A DNA stretch of 64,000 nucleotides from Agarivorans albus (GCF_019670105.1 NZ_AP023032.1:4286001-4350000); one strand, 5' to 3'; positions 45,459-54,758 are shown, counted from the stretch's first letter. Notes: generated by a model not told the origin, from the letters alone. Made by a program: numbers and translations.

Positions 45459-46604
45459 TTAGCCAAGCATTTGTTGGCTAAGTTTGAGGGTAGCAGCCAC
45501 ATTTTTAGCAGATACAAATAGGTTTTGCTCAGCTTCGCTTAATGCTTGAGAAAGATCGCAAGGCCCCGGCACTACCGAAAATACCGCATCAATACCGTGT
45601 TCATGCACCACTTCATAACCAGGCAACATCGCCCCGGCTAAAGCAATCACCGGCACTTTAAATTGCATGGCTATTTGCGCTGCGCCATAGGGCGTTTTAC
45701 CGGCAATGGTTTGGCTATCAATTCGCCCTTCACCGGTTATCAATAAATCCGCCCCTTCTAAACTAGCCGCCAAATCCACAGCTTCGGTAACAATTTGCAC
45801 ACCGGGGCGTAATTCTGCCTGCATGAAAGCTAATAAGGCCGCGCCCATACCACCAGCAGCGCCACTGCCAGCAACATGCATAATATCAATGCCAAATTGG
45901 CTAAATACTACCGATGAAAAGCGGCCTAAAGCGGCATCAAGCTGGCGAATCATCTCAGGGCTTGCGCCCTTTTGTGGGCCAAACACCGCACTAGCACCGT
46001 GTTCGCCACACAGTGGATTGTCTACATCACAGGCTACTTCAATGTCTACATCGGCTAAGCGAGGATCTAAGCCCGAGATATCAATGCTTTCTAAGTCAAT
46101 TAACTCGGCACCACCACGTTTTAAGGGCTTGTTGAATTTGTCATAGAACTGCGCGCCTAAGGCTTGCAACATACCAACACCAGCATCGTTAGTTGCACTG
46201 CCACCCAAACCAATAATGAGCTTACTTGCCCCAGCATCTAAGGCGGCGCTAATCAGCTCGCCAGTTCCATAGCTAGAGGTTTTACGCGGATCTCGCAAGG
46301 CCGGTTCAACAAGGTGCAAACCTGAGGCTGCGGCCATTTCAATTACCGCGGTTTGCTTGTCACCTAATACACCAAAAAAAGCTTCAACTTGATTACCACG
46401 TGGCCCGGCGGCCAACACTGGCATGATTTGCCCATTGGTGGCATCAACCATGGCTTGCACAGTACCTTCGCCACCATCGGCCAAGGGCACCTTGCAATAT
46501 TCGGCATCGGGAAATACTTGCTGGAAGCCTTGTTCTATCATCTCGGCCGCTTCCATGGCGCTTAGGCTTTCTTTAAATGAATCGGGCGCAATTACTATCT
46601 TCAT
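45459..46604 (-). CDS. glxK: Glycerate 2-kinase
   Basis: 381 residues. Starts MKIVIAPDSFKESLSAMEAAEMIEQGFQQVFPDAEYCKVPLADGGEGTVQAMVDA, the GarK/GlxK signature. SKLIIGLGGSATNDAGVGMLQALGA and TGEGRIDSQTIAGKTPYG are further conserved motifs. It phosphorylates D-glycerate to 2-phosphoglycerate with ATP, linking glycerate, glyoxylate or glucarate catabolism to glycolysis. No garD/gcl-type neighbours; the LysR-type gene upstream is ArgP-like and probably unrelated. GGAAAGCC precedes the ATG. Confidence 0.93.
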   Translation of the reverse strand: MKIVIAPDSFKESLSAMEAAEMIEQGFQQVFPDAEYCKVPLADGGEGTVQAMVDATNGQIMPVLAAGPRGNQVEAFFGVLGDKQTAVIEMAAASGLHLVEPALRDPRKTSSYGTGELISAALDAGASKLIIGLGGSATNDAGVGMLQALGAQFYDKFNKPLKRGGAELIDLESIDISGLDPRLADVDIEVACDVDNPLCGEHGASAVFGPQKGASPEMIRQLDAALGRFSSVVFSQFGIDIMHVAGSGAAGGMGAALLAFMQAELRPGVQIVTEAVDLAASLEGADLLITGEGRIDSQTIAGKTPYGAAQIAMQFKVPVIALAGAMLPGYEVVHEHGIDAVFSVVPGPCDLSQALSEAEQNLFVSAKNVAATLKLSQQMLG

Positions 46605-46639
46605 CGGCTTTCCTTTTCAATCTATAGGCTGGCTGCAAG

Positions 46640-47542
46640 TTACTGCTGGGGCAGACAATCTTGGGTATAACTGCGGATCTGCTCACTCAGTTGTTTCATT
46701 AACTTACCTGCTAATTGCCAGTGATGCCAGTACAACGGCACCCTAACTTGTAGGCTAGGTGTAAGGTTAATTAAACTTCCATCACCCAGATGTTTAGCCA
46801 CTTGCAATCTTGAGTTAAGGCTATAGGCACCACTGGCTAAAGCCAGTTCCATAAAGGCTTCAGAAGAGCGTACTGTATGGCAAGGGTACTGCCCCGGGCT
46901 TAAAGAAAAATGCTCTAACAAAAATTGAATATGCATATCATCGTGCTGGTCAAACGACATGCCTGGCGCATGGCTTAAACTGTCTCTGTTCACTCCCTTT
47001 GGAAAAAATCGCTGCACAAAATCAGGTGTAGCCACACACAAATATTCCATGTAGCCCAAGAAATGACTATCACTGCCAGCAACAGGTGTTGCATGACTAG
47101 TGACACAGGCCAGCACCTCACCACTGCGCATGCGTTGCCAGGTGCGCGATTCATCTTCAACGTATAAATTCATCTCTACTCGTTGCTGTTGCAGGGTAGG
47201 TGTAAGTGCCGGAATTAGCCAGCTAGCAAGGCTGTCGGCATTAACTGCCAAGGGCAAGGCCTGCACCCGAGTTTCATCTACATTAAGCTGGTTAACTAGC
47301 TCGGTTTCTAGCTGTACCACGCGCTGATAATGCCCTAGCAGTTGCTGGCCTAACTCTGTAGGCATAAGCGGCTGAGAGCGAATTAACAACGGTTGGCCCA
47401 CTTGACTCTCTAACGCTTTAATTCGCTGAGAAATAGCCGACTGAGTAAGATGCAAACGTTGAGCGGCTCGTTCAAAACTCTGCTCACTTAACACCGAGTC
47501 CAAGGCTTTTAACAACTTATAATCAATATCACTCAGCTTCAT
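46640..47542 (-). CDS. argP: LysR-family regulator ArgP
   Basis: 300 residues from ATG 47542 (a TTG two codons earlier is also in frame). N-terminal HTH: DYKLLKALDSVLSEQSFERAAQRLHLTQSAISQRIKALE. The effector domain follows E. coli ArgP: LAVNADSLASWLIPALTP, VEDESRTWQRMRSGEVLACVTS, FFPKGVNRDSL, CHTVRSSEAFMELALASGAY. ArgP senses lysine and arginine and activates argO. It is divergent from the argO gene with an AT-rich 91-bp intergenic region, as expected for its binding site. Confidence 0.93.
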   Translation of the reverse strand: MKLSDIDYKLLKALDSVLSEQSFERAAQRLHLTQSAISQRIKALESQVGQPLLIRSQPLMPTELGQQLLGHYQRVVQLETELVNQLNVDETRVQALPLAVNADSLASWLIPALTPTLQQQRVEMNLYVEDESRTWQRMRSGEVLACVTSHATPVAGSDSHFLGYMEYLCVATPDFVQRFFPKGVNRDSLSHAPGMSFDQHDDMHIQFLLEHFSLSPGQYPCHTVRSSEAFMELALASGAYSLNSRLQVAKHLGDGSLINLTPSLQVRVPLYWHHWQLAGKLMKQLSEQIRSYTQDCLPQQ

Positions 47543-47633
47543 TAGCAAAACTTATCTAGCATTAAAATTATTAGATATATTAAAGCAGATCTTATGGTTA
47601 TAGTCCTGCCATTGTTTTTGACGAGCTTAACTA

Positions 47634-48245
47634 ATGATTGCGACTTACTTCACCGGCCTTAGCTTAATGGCAACTCTGATCATGCCCATCGGCATGCAAA
47701 ATGCGTTTGTATTAAACCAAGGCATTCGCCGTCGCCATCACTTGTTAGTGGCAAGCTTTTGCTCTTTGGCCGATGTGTTTTTTATGTGTTTAGGGGTGTG
47801 GGGCGGCGCCAAACTGTTTAGCGCCTACCCTTGGTTGTTGTACACCATTAGCATACTAGGCGCTGGCTTTATGATGATGTATGGCTTTCAGTGTTTACAA
47901 CGCGCTTGGCGAGGCGAGAGCAGCTTAGAACAAGGTGAAGCTAAACATGAAGTAAAAGCGATTATTCTGGCCTGCTGCGCCTTTACCTTTTTAAACCCCC
48001 ATGTCTACATCGATACAATTGTCATCTTGGGTGGATTTGCCGCTAACATTAGCGTGGAACAGCGACCGATGTTTGTCGCTGGCGGAGTGAGTGCTTCATT
48101 TTTGTGGTTCTTTGGTTTAGCGCTACTGGGAGCCAAGTTAGCCCCTTTGTTAGCCAAGCCGCGCGCCCAGCAAGTTATCGACAGCTTAATTGGTTTAATG
48201 ATGTTTGGTTTAGCCATTTACTTGCTCAAGTTTGTATTTGGCTAA
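47634..48245 (+). CDS. argO: Arginine exporter ArgO (LysE family)
   Basis: 203 residues and six predicted helices. LMATLIMPIGMQNAFVLNQGIRRRHHLLVASFCSLADVFFMCLGVWGGA is the LysE/ArgO N-terminus, and FTFLNPHVYIDTIVILGGFAA is the conserved middle motif. It exports L-arginine and possibly canavanine across the inner membrane. Divergent from argP, its probable activator. The stop overlaps the convergent DUF2301 gene by four bases. Confidence 0.94.
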   Translation: MIATYFTGLSLMATLIMPIGMQNAFVLNQGIRRRHHLLVASFCSLADVFFMCLGVWGGAKLFSAYPWLLYTISILGAGFMMMYGFQCLQRAWRGESSLEQGEAKHEVKAIILACCAFTFLNPHVYIDTIVILGGFAANISVEQRPMFVAGGVSASFLWFFGLALLGAKLAPLLAKPRAQQVIDSLIGLMMFGLAIYLLKFVFG

Positions 48246-48787
48246 ATTTGATAGTTCTCCCGCTTGCCAATGTCGTAGTGCATTGGCTGGCGACACTTCT
48301 GGTAAGCAATATAAATGGCCAACGCTGCAATACTCAATAACAACAAACCACGCAAGTTTAACCAAGGGCTAAAACGCAATAGGTAGTCAACAATTAACAA
48401 GACGCCTAACCAACGTAGCCAGCCTAATTGAAAACAAAAGCTCTCCTTAAATGCCAAGGCACCTACTACCAAGTAGAAACAAGCCAGCGCGGCATAAGAA
48501 AGCACTGGCCAGTGCCACAGGTAAAATGCCATTGCTAACCATAGCCCCAGCCACGCAGCCCCTTGCACCAAATAACGAATAGCTTTGCTATATAAGTGTA
48601 AATTAAAGGCTTGTAATGCAATGGCTGCAGCCAATAACCACAAGGGCTGCCACATCACACCAAGCACCAAGGCTTTATAGGCCGCAGCAGCAAAACTAAA
48701 ACACAGTAATAACCAACCAACACGATAGAGGCTCACGCTAATTTTATCGATAGTATCTAGCTGTTCTTGATGCCCTACATCGGCCAT
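48242..48787 (-). CDS. DUF2301-like membrane protein
   Basis: 181 residues with five or six hydrophobic helices. It starts MADVGHQEQLDTIDKISVSLYRVGWLLLCFSFAAAAYKAL; ALQAFNLHLYSKAIRYLVQGAAWLGLWLAM is also conserved. The pattern matches DUF2301 (small integral membrane proteins of unknown function), recalled rather than searched. GGAGTGACACC precedes the ATG. It overlaps argO tail to tail by four bases. A MITE begins 42 bp upstream of its start. Confidence 0.7.
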   Translation of the reverse strand: MADVGHQEQLDTIDKISVSLYRVGWLLLCFSFAAAAYKALVLGVMWQPLWLLAAAIALQAFNLHLYSKAIRYLVQGAAWLGLWLAMAFYLWHWPVLSYAALACFYLVVGALAFKESFCFQLGWLRWLGVLLIVDYLLRFSPWLNLRGLLLLSIAALAIYIAYQKCRQPMHYDIGKRENYQI

Positions 48788-48828
48788 GGTGTCACTCCTT
48801 TACTGCTATTAACGAGTTAGTGTTATTA

Positions 48829-49090
48829 GGGTCTATTGATCTTTGCTGATGGCTTTTGCAGCAATTTATTAGCCATTTAGGCAAGGCAGTGAGTGTGCAG
48901 TTAAGTGGGCTTAATAATCACTCGCTAACGCTGAATAAATAGCTAATAAATGCTGCCCGAAGGGTTCGGATAAGCGGGCTTTACTCTTTGTTAAGCACTT
49001 CTTGCTTAGCCCACTAGGCCTTGAAGTGCTCGCCTCGATTAAAGCCCGCTTATCTCGAACAAAATTTCAACACCAAAGATCAACAGACCC
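48829..49090. mobile_element. 262-bp MITE-like element, copy 2
   Basis: GGGTCTATTGATCTTTG at the left and CAAAGATCAACAGACCC at the right form 16/17 terminal inverted repeats flanked by TA on both sides, suggesting TA target duplication. Inside, GATAAGCGGGCTTTA (48969-48983) is perfectly complementary to TAAAGCCCGCTTATC (49040-49054), enclosing AGCACTTC (48994-49001) / GAAGTGCT (49023-49030). No coding frame. The intact internal stem makes this the better-preserved copy. It ends 5 bp from the stop codon of the next minus-strand gene and could act as its terminator. Confidence 0.9.
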
Positions 49091-49095
49091 TAGTA

Positions 49096-49626
49096 TCAAT
49101 GCCTACTTAAGTCTCTGGCTAAAATTAGCGCCAAGCCAATAATTTGCAGAAACAAGGCTAAGTTACGTAGGCTAGAGATCCAGCCCATTTGCTCGGTGTA
49201 ATCATCCATCAAATCGAGATTTTGCAAATACCAATTATCAATTCGATTACGTTGTTGATCTTGGGCTTTAGCGATCTGGTCATCTAAGAGTGGAAGATTC
49301 TCTAGATCAAGAGGAGGCAACGACGCCATATCTAACCAATATTTTAAATCGTTTTGCAGCAAAGTTTGAACTTGGGACGGAATGGTTTGCTGATTGTGAG
49401 CAGCACTGGTGAGTAAACTTAAAATAAGCTCTCGTTTGCGTTCTAAGGCATCTATTTGCAACCAAGTTTGTCGAATTAAATTATCGTTGGCGGTTTGTTG
49501 CTGTACCAATTTGTGGGCGTCTTGGCTGACTCGGTCGATATAAAAATTGGTCATTAGCGCAGCCACCACATTGAATAGCAATCCAATAGAAACCAACACT
49601 TGCGTACGTGTGATTGACCAAGCCAT
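49096..49626 (-). CDS. Membrane-anchored coiled-coil protein, hypothetical
   Basis: 176 residues from ATG 49626, with GGGAAGGG upstream. It has an N-terminal helix (TQVLVSIGLLFNVVAALMTNFYI), then about 110 residues of amphipathic helix (DAHKLVQQQTANDNLIRQTWLQIDALERKRELILSLL), and a C-terminal helix (SSLRNLALFLQIIGLALILA) before RDLSRH. This gives both ends in the membrane with a periplasmic helical domain, like sensor four-helix bundles without an output domain. Not recognised. A MITE copy abuts the 3' end, but the stop codon TGA is outside it. Confidence 0.7.
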   Translation of the reverse strand: MAWSITRTQVLVSIGLLFNVVAALMTNFYIDRVSQDAHKLVQQQTANDNLIRQTWLQIDALERKRELILSLLTSAAHNQQTIPSQVQTLLQNDLKYWLDMASLPPLDLENLPLLDDQIAKAQDQQRNRIDNWYLQNLDLMDDYTEQMGWISSLRNLALFLQIIGLALILARDLSRH

Positions 49627-49819
49627 AACCCTTCCCTTCACCACTAAGAAGCTCACGCTAAGATACAACAAGCACCTCTGCTAGCTGCCCGCTTAGTTGC
49701 TTAGCTGCCTTGTTACTTAGAACCTATCAACTAAGACCTACTTTAAGCGATTTGCATTTCTTATCTTCGCTTGAGCTTAAGTATGGTTAGTGCTTTGATT
49801 TATTACTAGGGTCTGTTAC

Positions 49820-50713
49820 TTAGCGCAATTTTGATTTACGCGCGGCAAACACTTGTCGAGGTGAAAAGCCGGTGACTAAGGCGGTCCCCAACAGAATAAC
49901 CATGGTGCCAACTACTGTGCTCCAACCAATGCTTTCTTGCAAAATCACACTACCCCAGAAAATGCCAAAAATAGGAATTAAGAAAGTAACCGTTAACGCC
50001 GACGATGCACCAACATCACTAATTAGGCGATAGTAGAGCAAGTAAGCCACTCCGCTACAGACCACACCTAAAAACACTACCGACAACAACAAATTACTGC
50101 TTGGCGTTTCAACGACCGGAAAAAACAACAAGGTGGGCAATACCAAAATGGTTGACGCCCACATGCCACCATGCGCATTAGCAAAAGGTTCAACCGATTT
50201 AGCCGAGTGTGCATAACTACTGGCAATGCCATAACACACGGCAGCGCCAATAGACGCAGCAATAGCCAATTTAGCGCCAGGCTCAAGGCTGGCGTTATCA
50301 AACCCCACCAAAATCGCCACGCCCACTACACCAATCAGTAAGCCACAGACCTTTTTCATCGGTAACGCTTGGCGCAGCCATAAGGCAGAAATTATCGCCC
50401 CCCATATTGAGGCGGTGGCATTAAGAATAGACAGCAAAGAAGCCGACAAGGTTTGCGCGGCATAGGCCAGCAATAAAAATGGCAGGGCGGAGTTGAAAAA
50501 GCCCAAGATGAAGTAGTGCCGCCAGTGCTGCATAAGCTGCAGTTTCTTTTTTAAGAAATAGCCTACAACCAATAAAAACAATGCCGCAAAACCCACCCGC
50601 AACTCTATCAGCATGGCGGGGCCAAGCACTGGCGCAGCAATGCGCATAAACAAAAACGAACTTCCCCAAATCGCCGAGAGCAACAACAAGCGAATAACAC
50701 TGGCTAGTTCCAT
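49820..50713 (-). CDS. EamA/DMT family transporter
   Basis: 297 residues, ten predicted helices in two EamA repeats (LLSAIWGSSFLFMRIAAPVLGPAMLIELRVGFAALFLLVVGY, and later ASIGAAVCYGIASSYAHSAK...VFLGVVCSGVAYLLYYRLISDVGASSALTVTFLIPIFGIFWG). It belongs to the drug/metabolite transporter superfamily, exporters of amino acids or metabolites; substrate unknown. GGAAGCTAA precedes the ATG. TAGGGTCTGTT just past its stop resembles a MITE end but is too short to call. Confidence 0.9.
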   Translation of the reverse strand: MELASVIRLLLLSAIWGSSFLFMRIAAPVLGPAMLIELRVGFAALFLLVVGYFLKKKLQLMQHWRHYFILGFFNSALPFLLLAYAAQTLSASLLSILNATASIWGAIISALWLRQALPMKKVCGLLIGVVGVAILVGFDNASLEPGAKLAIAASIGAAVCYGIASSYAHSAKSVEPFANAHGGMWASTILVLPTLLFFPVVETPSSNLLLSVVFLGVVCSGVAYLLYYRLISDVGASSALTVTFLIPIFGIFWGSVILQESIGWSTVVGTMVILLGTALVTGFSPRQVFAARKSKLR

Positions 50714-50792
50714 TTAGCTTCCCTAATCCTTAAATCAAAAATGCAGTGTGCAACAAACTAAAATAACAAGCGACCCGATAATTGCTCACAAC

Positions 50793-50820
50793 AAAAAAAA
50801 GCCACCCAAGGGTGGCTTTT
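50793..50820 (-). terminator. Terminator after DAHP synthase gene
   Basis: Minus strand: AAAAGCCACCC-TT-GGGTGGCTTTTTTTT, a perfect stem and T tract 18 bp after the stop codon. Confidence 0.9.
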
Positions 50821-50838
50821 AGCAAGTAAGCAAACAGC

Positions 50839-52185
50839 TTAGCGAGCGGCTTTAATATGGTCAGCAATTAAGAATGCCAACTCTAAAGCTTGGTCTGCAT
50901 TTAAGCGTGGGTCACAGTAGGTGTGGTAACGCTGGGCTAAATCATGTTCAGTGATCTGGAAAGCACCACCGACACATTCGGTCACGTTACGGCCAGTCAT
51001 TTCAAAGTGAACACCACCCGCGTAAGTGCCTTCGGCTTTATGAATTTGGAAGAACTGCTGAACTTCACGTAGTACGTCATCTACGCGGCGCGTTTTGTAA
51101 CCATTTGGCGCTTTAATGGTATTGCCGTGCATTGGATCTGAGCTCCACACCACGTTTTTACCTTCGCGCTCAACCGCTTGAATTAACGCAGGTAAGTGGT
51201 CTGCCACTTTATCTGCGCCCATACGTACGATTAAGTTCAAACGACCCGCTTCGTTGTTCGGGTTAATAATATCGATAATGCGTAATAGCTCTTCTGGATC
51301 AGTAGTAGGGCCGGCTTTAAGGCCAATCGCATTTTCTACGCCACGTAAGAACTCGATGTGAGCATGGTCGATTTGACGAGTACGATCGCCAATCCATAAC
51401 ATGTGTGCCGAACAGTCGTACCACTTACCAGTAAGGCTGTCACAACGTGTTAAAGCTTGCTCGTAAGGAAGCAACAAAGCTTCGTGCGAAGTGTACAAGT
51501 TGGTTTCACGCAACTGAGGCGCAGTAGCTGGGTTAATACCACAGGCGCTCATAAAGGCCAGTGACTCTTCAATGCTGCCAGCTAATGCTTCGTAACGCTC
51601 ACCTAGTGGGCTTTTCTTAATGAAGTCCAAGTTCCATTTATGAACCTGGTTTAAATCGGCTAAACCACCTTGAGCAAAGGCACGTAGCAAGTTCAAGGTT
51701 GAAGTTGATTGGTTGTAAGCTTCGATCATACGCTGCGGATCAGGCACACGACTTTTCTCGTTAAAGTCGATGGCGTTGATGATGTCACCACGGTAAGAAG
51801 GCCAGCTTTCACCATTAATGGTTTCCATGTCTTCACTACGCGGCTTAGCAAACTGGCCAGCAATACGGCCAATTTTAACCACTGGTTTTTGACCACCAAA
51901 GGTTAACACCACTGCCATTTGCATTAGCGCTTTAAAGGTATCGCGAATATGACTGGTACGGAACTCATCAAAACTCTCAGCACAATCACCACCTTGTAGT
52001 AAAAATGCTTCACCCTTGGCTACTTTGGCTAAGTCTTCACGTAAAGCGCGTGCTTCACCAGCAAAAACTAGCGGCGGCTGATCAGCCAAATACTTCTCGG
52101 TTTGTTGAAGCTTTTCTTGATCAGGGTAAGTAGGTAATTGTTTTACTGGTTTGTCTCTCCAGCTTGAGGGTGTCCATTGCGTCAT
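50839..52185 (-). CDS. aroG: Type II 3-deoxy-7-phosphoheptulonate synthase
   Basis: 448-residue plant-type (class II) DAHP synthase: [22 protein letters not shown] start, [15 protein letters not shown] with metal-binding Cys, [36 protein letters not shown] and [20 protein letters not shown]. It condenses phosphoenolpyruvate with erythrose 4-phosphate as the first shikimate step. This class is unrelated in sequence to E. coli AroF/G/H and more typical of actinobacteria and some marine bacteria. CTCGGGAACG precedes the ATG. AAGCGCT at 52241-52253 upstream is a weak LacI-site resemblance. Confidence 0.94.
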   Translation of the reverse strand: MTQWTPSSWRDKPVKQLPTYPDQEKLQQTEKYLADQPPLVFAGEARALREDLAKVAKGEAFLLQGGDCAESFDEFRTSHIRDTFKALMQMAVVLTFGGQKPVVKIGRIAGQFAKPRSEDMETINGESWPSYRGDIINAIDFNEKSRVPDPQRMIEAYNQSTSTLNLLRAFAQGGLADLNQVHKWNLDFIKKSPLGERYEALAGSIEESLAFMSACGINPATAPQLRETNLYTSHEALLLPYEQALTRCDSLTGKWYDCSAHMLWIGDRTRQIDHAHIEFLRGVENAIGLKAGPTTDPEELLRIIDIINPNNEAGRLNLIVRMGADKVADHLPALIQAVEREGKNVVWSSDPMHGNTIKAPNGYKTRRVDDVLREVQQFFQIHKAEGTYAGGVHFEMTGRNVTECVGGAFQITEHDLAQRYHTYCDPRLNADQALELAFLIADHIKAAR

Positions 52186-52401
52186 GTTGCGTTCCCGAGA
52201 GTGCTCTAAAAACTCCCATAATAGGCATTCTAGAGCGCATGAAAAGCGCTAATTTTAGTTTTTTTATGCGAGCTTAATTTTTTATTACTTCAGCGCAACA
52301 ATAAAACGTAAATAACAACAAAAAAAAACAACTGAAACAGCTCACATTTTCATACAAATCTACGCTTTGGCCCATAGGGAGGGCACTGCACATTTGTTAA
52401 C

Positions 52402-53448
52402 ATGATCAACAAGATAACCACTTCTATGAAACCTATGAAACAAGCATCAGCAACCTTAAAAGACGTAGCCAAAGTAGCAGGCGTATCTCATCAAACGGTA
52501 GCTCGCGTGGTGAGAAAGTCACCCAAAGTTGCTGAAAAGACACGTATTAAAGTTGAGAAAGCCATTGCCGACTCTGGCTACTTGCCAAATCGCATGGCTC
52601 AGCAGCTGGCTCGAAGAAAATCTCTCACGCTGGGTTTTGTCTCAATTGATATCTCCTTACACGCTATTTCGAAAATTGCAGAAGGCATTCGTAAAGAAGC
52701 AGCGAAGCAAGGTTTCACCTTATCAATCTCAACCATGAATGAGCTAAATCCAGATGCTTGCAACCAAGCTATCGACGAACTGCTTGGTCAACAGGTTGAT
52801 GGTTTGATCATTAATACCTCGGTGACCCACACGATGATCAAACAGATTCTAGAACGCGGCAATTTGCCCCCTTGCATCTTCATCGACTTTGATAAAACCA
52901 GCGAAGCCTTGCAGGTATCTCATGATCAAGTTGGCGGGGCTAGCCTCGCTGCGCAGCACCTTATCGATTTAGGCCATACCAAGATCGCCCTAATTAACGG
53001 TGCAGAAGACACCTGTGTGGCTCATTGGCGTGAAACAGGTTGGTTAAACACCTTAGAAAATGCCGGGCTTAAACCGGTACACACCATTCATGGTAAATGG
53101 AATGCTCGTAGCGGTTATCAAGCTACGATAGATTTGCTCGATGCTGGCCACGATTTTACAGCGCTACTGGTGGCTAATGATGAGATGTGCTTAGGTGTGT
53201 TACGCGCCCTAAATGAGCGCCACATTAAAGTGCCAGAAGACATATCAGTAGTGGGCTTTGATAACCACGAAGACAGTGAGTTTTATAACCCGCCGCTTAC
53301 CACTGTTGCGCAAGACTGCCTAGAACTGGGTGAAAAATCGGTAAGTTTATTGATGCAACGAATGAAAGAGCAAGCACCCGAGCAAGCACAAGTGTTATTG
53401 CCAACTCACTTGGTGCAACGCCAAAGCACAGCGCCAGTAAAATCTTAA
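52402..53448 (+). CDS. LacI-family transcriptional regulator
   Basis: 348 residues. The N-terminal LacI HTH (residues about 17-70) reads ATLKDVAKVAGVSHQTVARVVRKSPKVAEKTRIKVEKAIADSGYLPNRMAQQLARRKS, including the hinge helix. A periplasmic-binding-protein-like effector domain follows: GFVSIDISLHAISKIAEGIRKEAA, LLVANDEMCLGVLRALNERHIKVPEDISVVGFDN. Such regulators typically bind TG-x-AA-x-CG-x-TT-x-CA palindromes. Two exact GTAAGCGCTTTC sites and one GTTAGCGCTAAC palindrome in the same cluster are probable targets. Position and site type together make it the likely repressor of the ABC/GH52 genes. The ATG at 52402 is the only clear start; the ribosome binding site is weak. Confidence 0.88.
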   Translation: MINKITTSMKPMKQASATLKDVAKVAGVSHQTVARVVRKSPKVAEKTRIKVEKAIADSGYLPNRMAQQLARRKSLTLGFVSIDISLHAISKIAEGIRKEAAKQGFTLSISTMNELNPDACNQAIDELLGQQVDGLIINTSVTHTMIKQILERGNLPPCIFIDFDKTSEALQVSHDQVGGASLAAQHLIDLGHTKIALINGAEDTCVAHWRETGWLNTLENAGLKPVHTIHGKWNARSGYQATIDLLDAGHDFTALLVANDEMCLGVLRALNERHIKVPEDISVVGFDNHEDSEFYNPPLTTVAQDCLELGEKSVSLLMQRMKEQAPEQAQVLLPTHLVQRQSTAPVKS

Positions 53449-53504
53449 GGTCTTTAGCGAAGGACTTAGCGCTTAACTAAGGCTGTTTCATTGGCAAACC
53501 GCGG

Positions 53505-54131
53505 CTACGTTTTGTGTGCTCGCCATATACACGCGCCCAACCTCAGTTGTTCAAATTGAGCCTTAAACGAAGAATTCAACGGGCTACATGCATACAAGCC
53601 AAACCTGACCGAACAGCTTGCAGCAGCCGGCGGATCGCTTTGCTCCGCTGAGGTAGCCCCAAGTTGATGCAAGTGAAAAATCCGCATTTGCTGATAGTTA
53701 ACACCGTCTTTAGCATACTCAATTAAAAAGTCTGGCCCGCGACGACTTAAGCGATACCAAATGTGTTGTGGAGTTGCGATGTCTGTCGTGGCCCAATCGG
53801 AATAACCTAAGTTAGTGACCACCGATCCCAGCCGCGATAAGTTAGCTGTTTCATACTCAATAGAAGCTTTAAACCAGTTCTCGTCGTTGAGGTAAATAAT
53901 CACCCCAGCTTGGTCAAACTGAGCTTGATAATTGAAGCTTACTTTCACGCTCAGGCTAAAGTTGTCTGCTCGCTCAATCAATAGTGCCGGCGCATTGTCA
54001 TTGCGAAAACCATAATAGGAGCGCTGCCAGAAATCGGTATTGGCTTCAGTTTCGATCACTAACTGGGTTTCTTCTAAAACAAATTGCTTAGGGCGGTTAA
54101 TCCATTGCCCCTGTGAAAAATCTTTCATCAT
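53505..54131 (-). CDS. DUF1349 family protein
   Basis: 208 residues, concanavalin-like beta sandwich. Conserved features are ETEANTDFWQRSYYGFRNDNAPALLIE, FDQAGVIIYLNDENWFKASIEYE, SDWATTDIA, IWYRLSRRGPDFLIEYAKDGVNYQQMRIFHL and FGLYACSPLNSSFKAQFEQL. DUF1349 proteins often accompany glycoside hydrolases and may bind or act on carbohydrate; no activity is established. GCAGGAGTG precedes the ATG. It lies between the LacI regulator and the ABC operon, so it may belong to the oligosaccharide locus. Confidence 0.86.
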   Translation of the reverse strand: MMKDFSQGQWINRPKQFVLEETQLVIETEANTDFWQRSYYGFRNDNAPALLIERADNFSLSVKVSFNYQAQFDQAGVIIYLNDENWFKASIEYETANLSRLGSVVTNLGYSDWATTDIATPQHIWYRLSRRGPDFLIEYAKDGVNYQQMRIFHLHQLGATSAEQSDPPAAASCSVRFGLYACSPLNSSFKAQFEQLRLGACIWRAHKT

Positions 54132-54146
54132 TTCACTCCTGCTGGC

Positions 54147-54758
54147 TTAGGCCCTTGGCGAATAGCGCGCTAGCTTGTGTTGTAAGCTCCGCTTCACCGT
54201 GGGCCACTCATGATTAGTGATTGAAAACACCACCGTGTCACGATAACACCCTTGATCATCCACACTATGGTTACGCAAAACGCCATCTTGTTTCGCGCCT
54301 AAACGGGCAATCGCCGCGCGCGATGCTTGGTTATGCCAGTGGGTTCTAAACTCTACTGCAATCGAATCAAGCTGCTCAAACGCGTAGCCTAACAGCAGCA
54401 ACTTACACTGAGTATTTACCACCGAACGCTGGTAACGTTTAGCGTACCAGGTATAGCCAATTTCCAAGCGTTTATTCACCACATCGGCATTGCAAAAACG
54501 GGTTGCACCAATCAATTTATTTGAGTGTTTATCCAGCACTACAAAGGGCAAAGCCACACCTTGCTGCTTTTGCAACAAAGCACTATCCAAATACGCATCA
54601 ATGTTGCTGGCGTTAGGCACGCTGGTATACCACAGCTCACTCAAATTGCCATCGGCCTCAGCGCTGAGCAAGGCATCTCGATGACTTGGTAACAAAGGGC
54701 TAAGCAATACATCATCACTGGCTAACTCGGTTTCGATTAAGTAAGGCTGTTGACTCAT
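54147..54758 (-). CDS. GNAT acetyltransferase (RimJ/RimL-type)
   Basis: 203 residues from ATG 54758, with GGAATGCG upstream. RimJ/RimL-type features: YLIETELASDDVLLSPLLPSHRDALLSAEADGNLSELWYTSVP, FVVLDKHSNKLIGATRFCNADVVNKRLEIGYTWYAKRYQRSVVNTQCKLLLLGYAFEQL (acetyl-CoA loop) and VEFRTHWHNQASRAAIARLGAKQDGVLRNHSV. Substrate unknown. Its start lies 201 bp from the GlsB gene on the other strand; a 15-bp gap separates it from the DUF1349 gene, suggesting cotranscription. Confidence 0.88.
   Translation of the reverse strand: MSQQPYLIETELASDDVLLSPLLPSHRDALLSAEADGNLSELWYTSVPNASNIDAYLDSALLQKQQGVALPFVVLDKHSNKLIGATRFCNADVVNKRLEIGYTWYAKRYQRSVVNTQCKLLLLGYAFEQLDSIAVEFRTHWHNQASRAAIARLGAKQDGVLRNHSVDDQGCYRDTVVFSITNHEWPTVKRSLQHKLARYSPRA

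Noticed and set aside
49807-49817. TAGGGTCTGTT, resembling one end of the MITE
   Set aside because: Only 11 bases match before it diverges, and no partner end with correct orientation is found. Chance match or an unrecoverable remnant.
52241-52253. AAAAGCGCT as an autoregulatory operator for the LacI-type gene
   Set aside because: Only 9 of 12 positions fit the site and it lies closer to the DAHP synthase gene; too weak to list.
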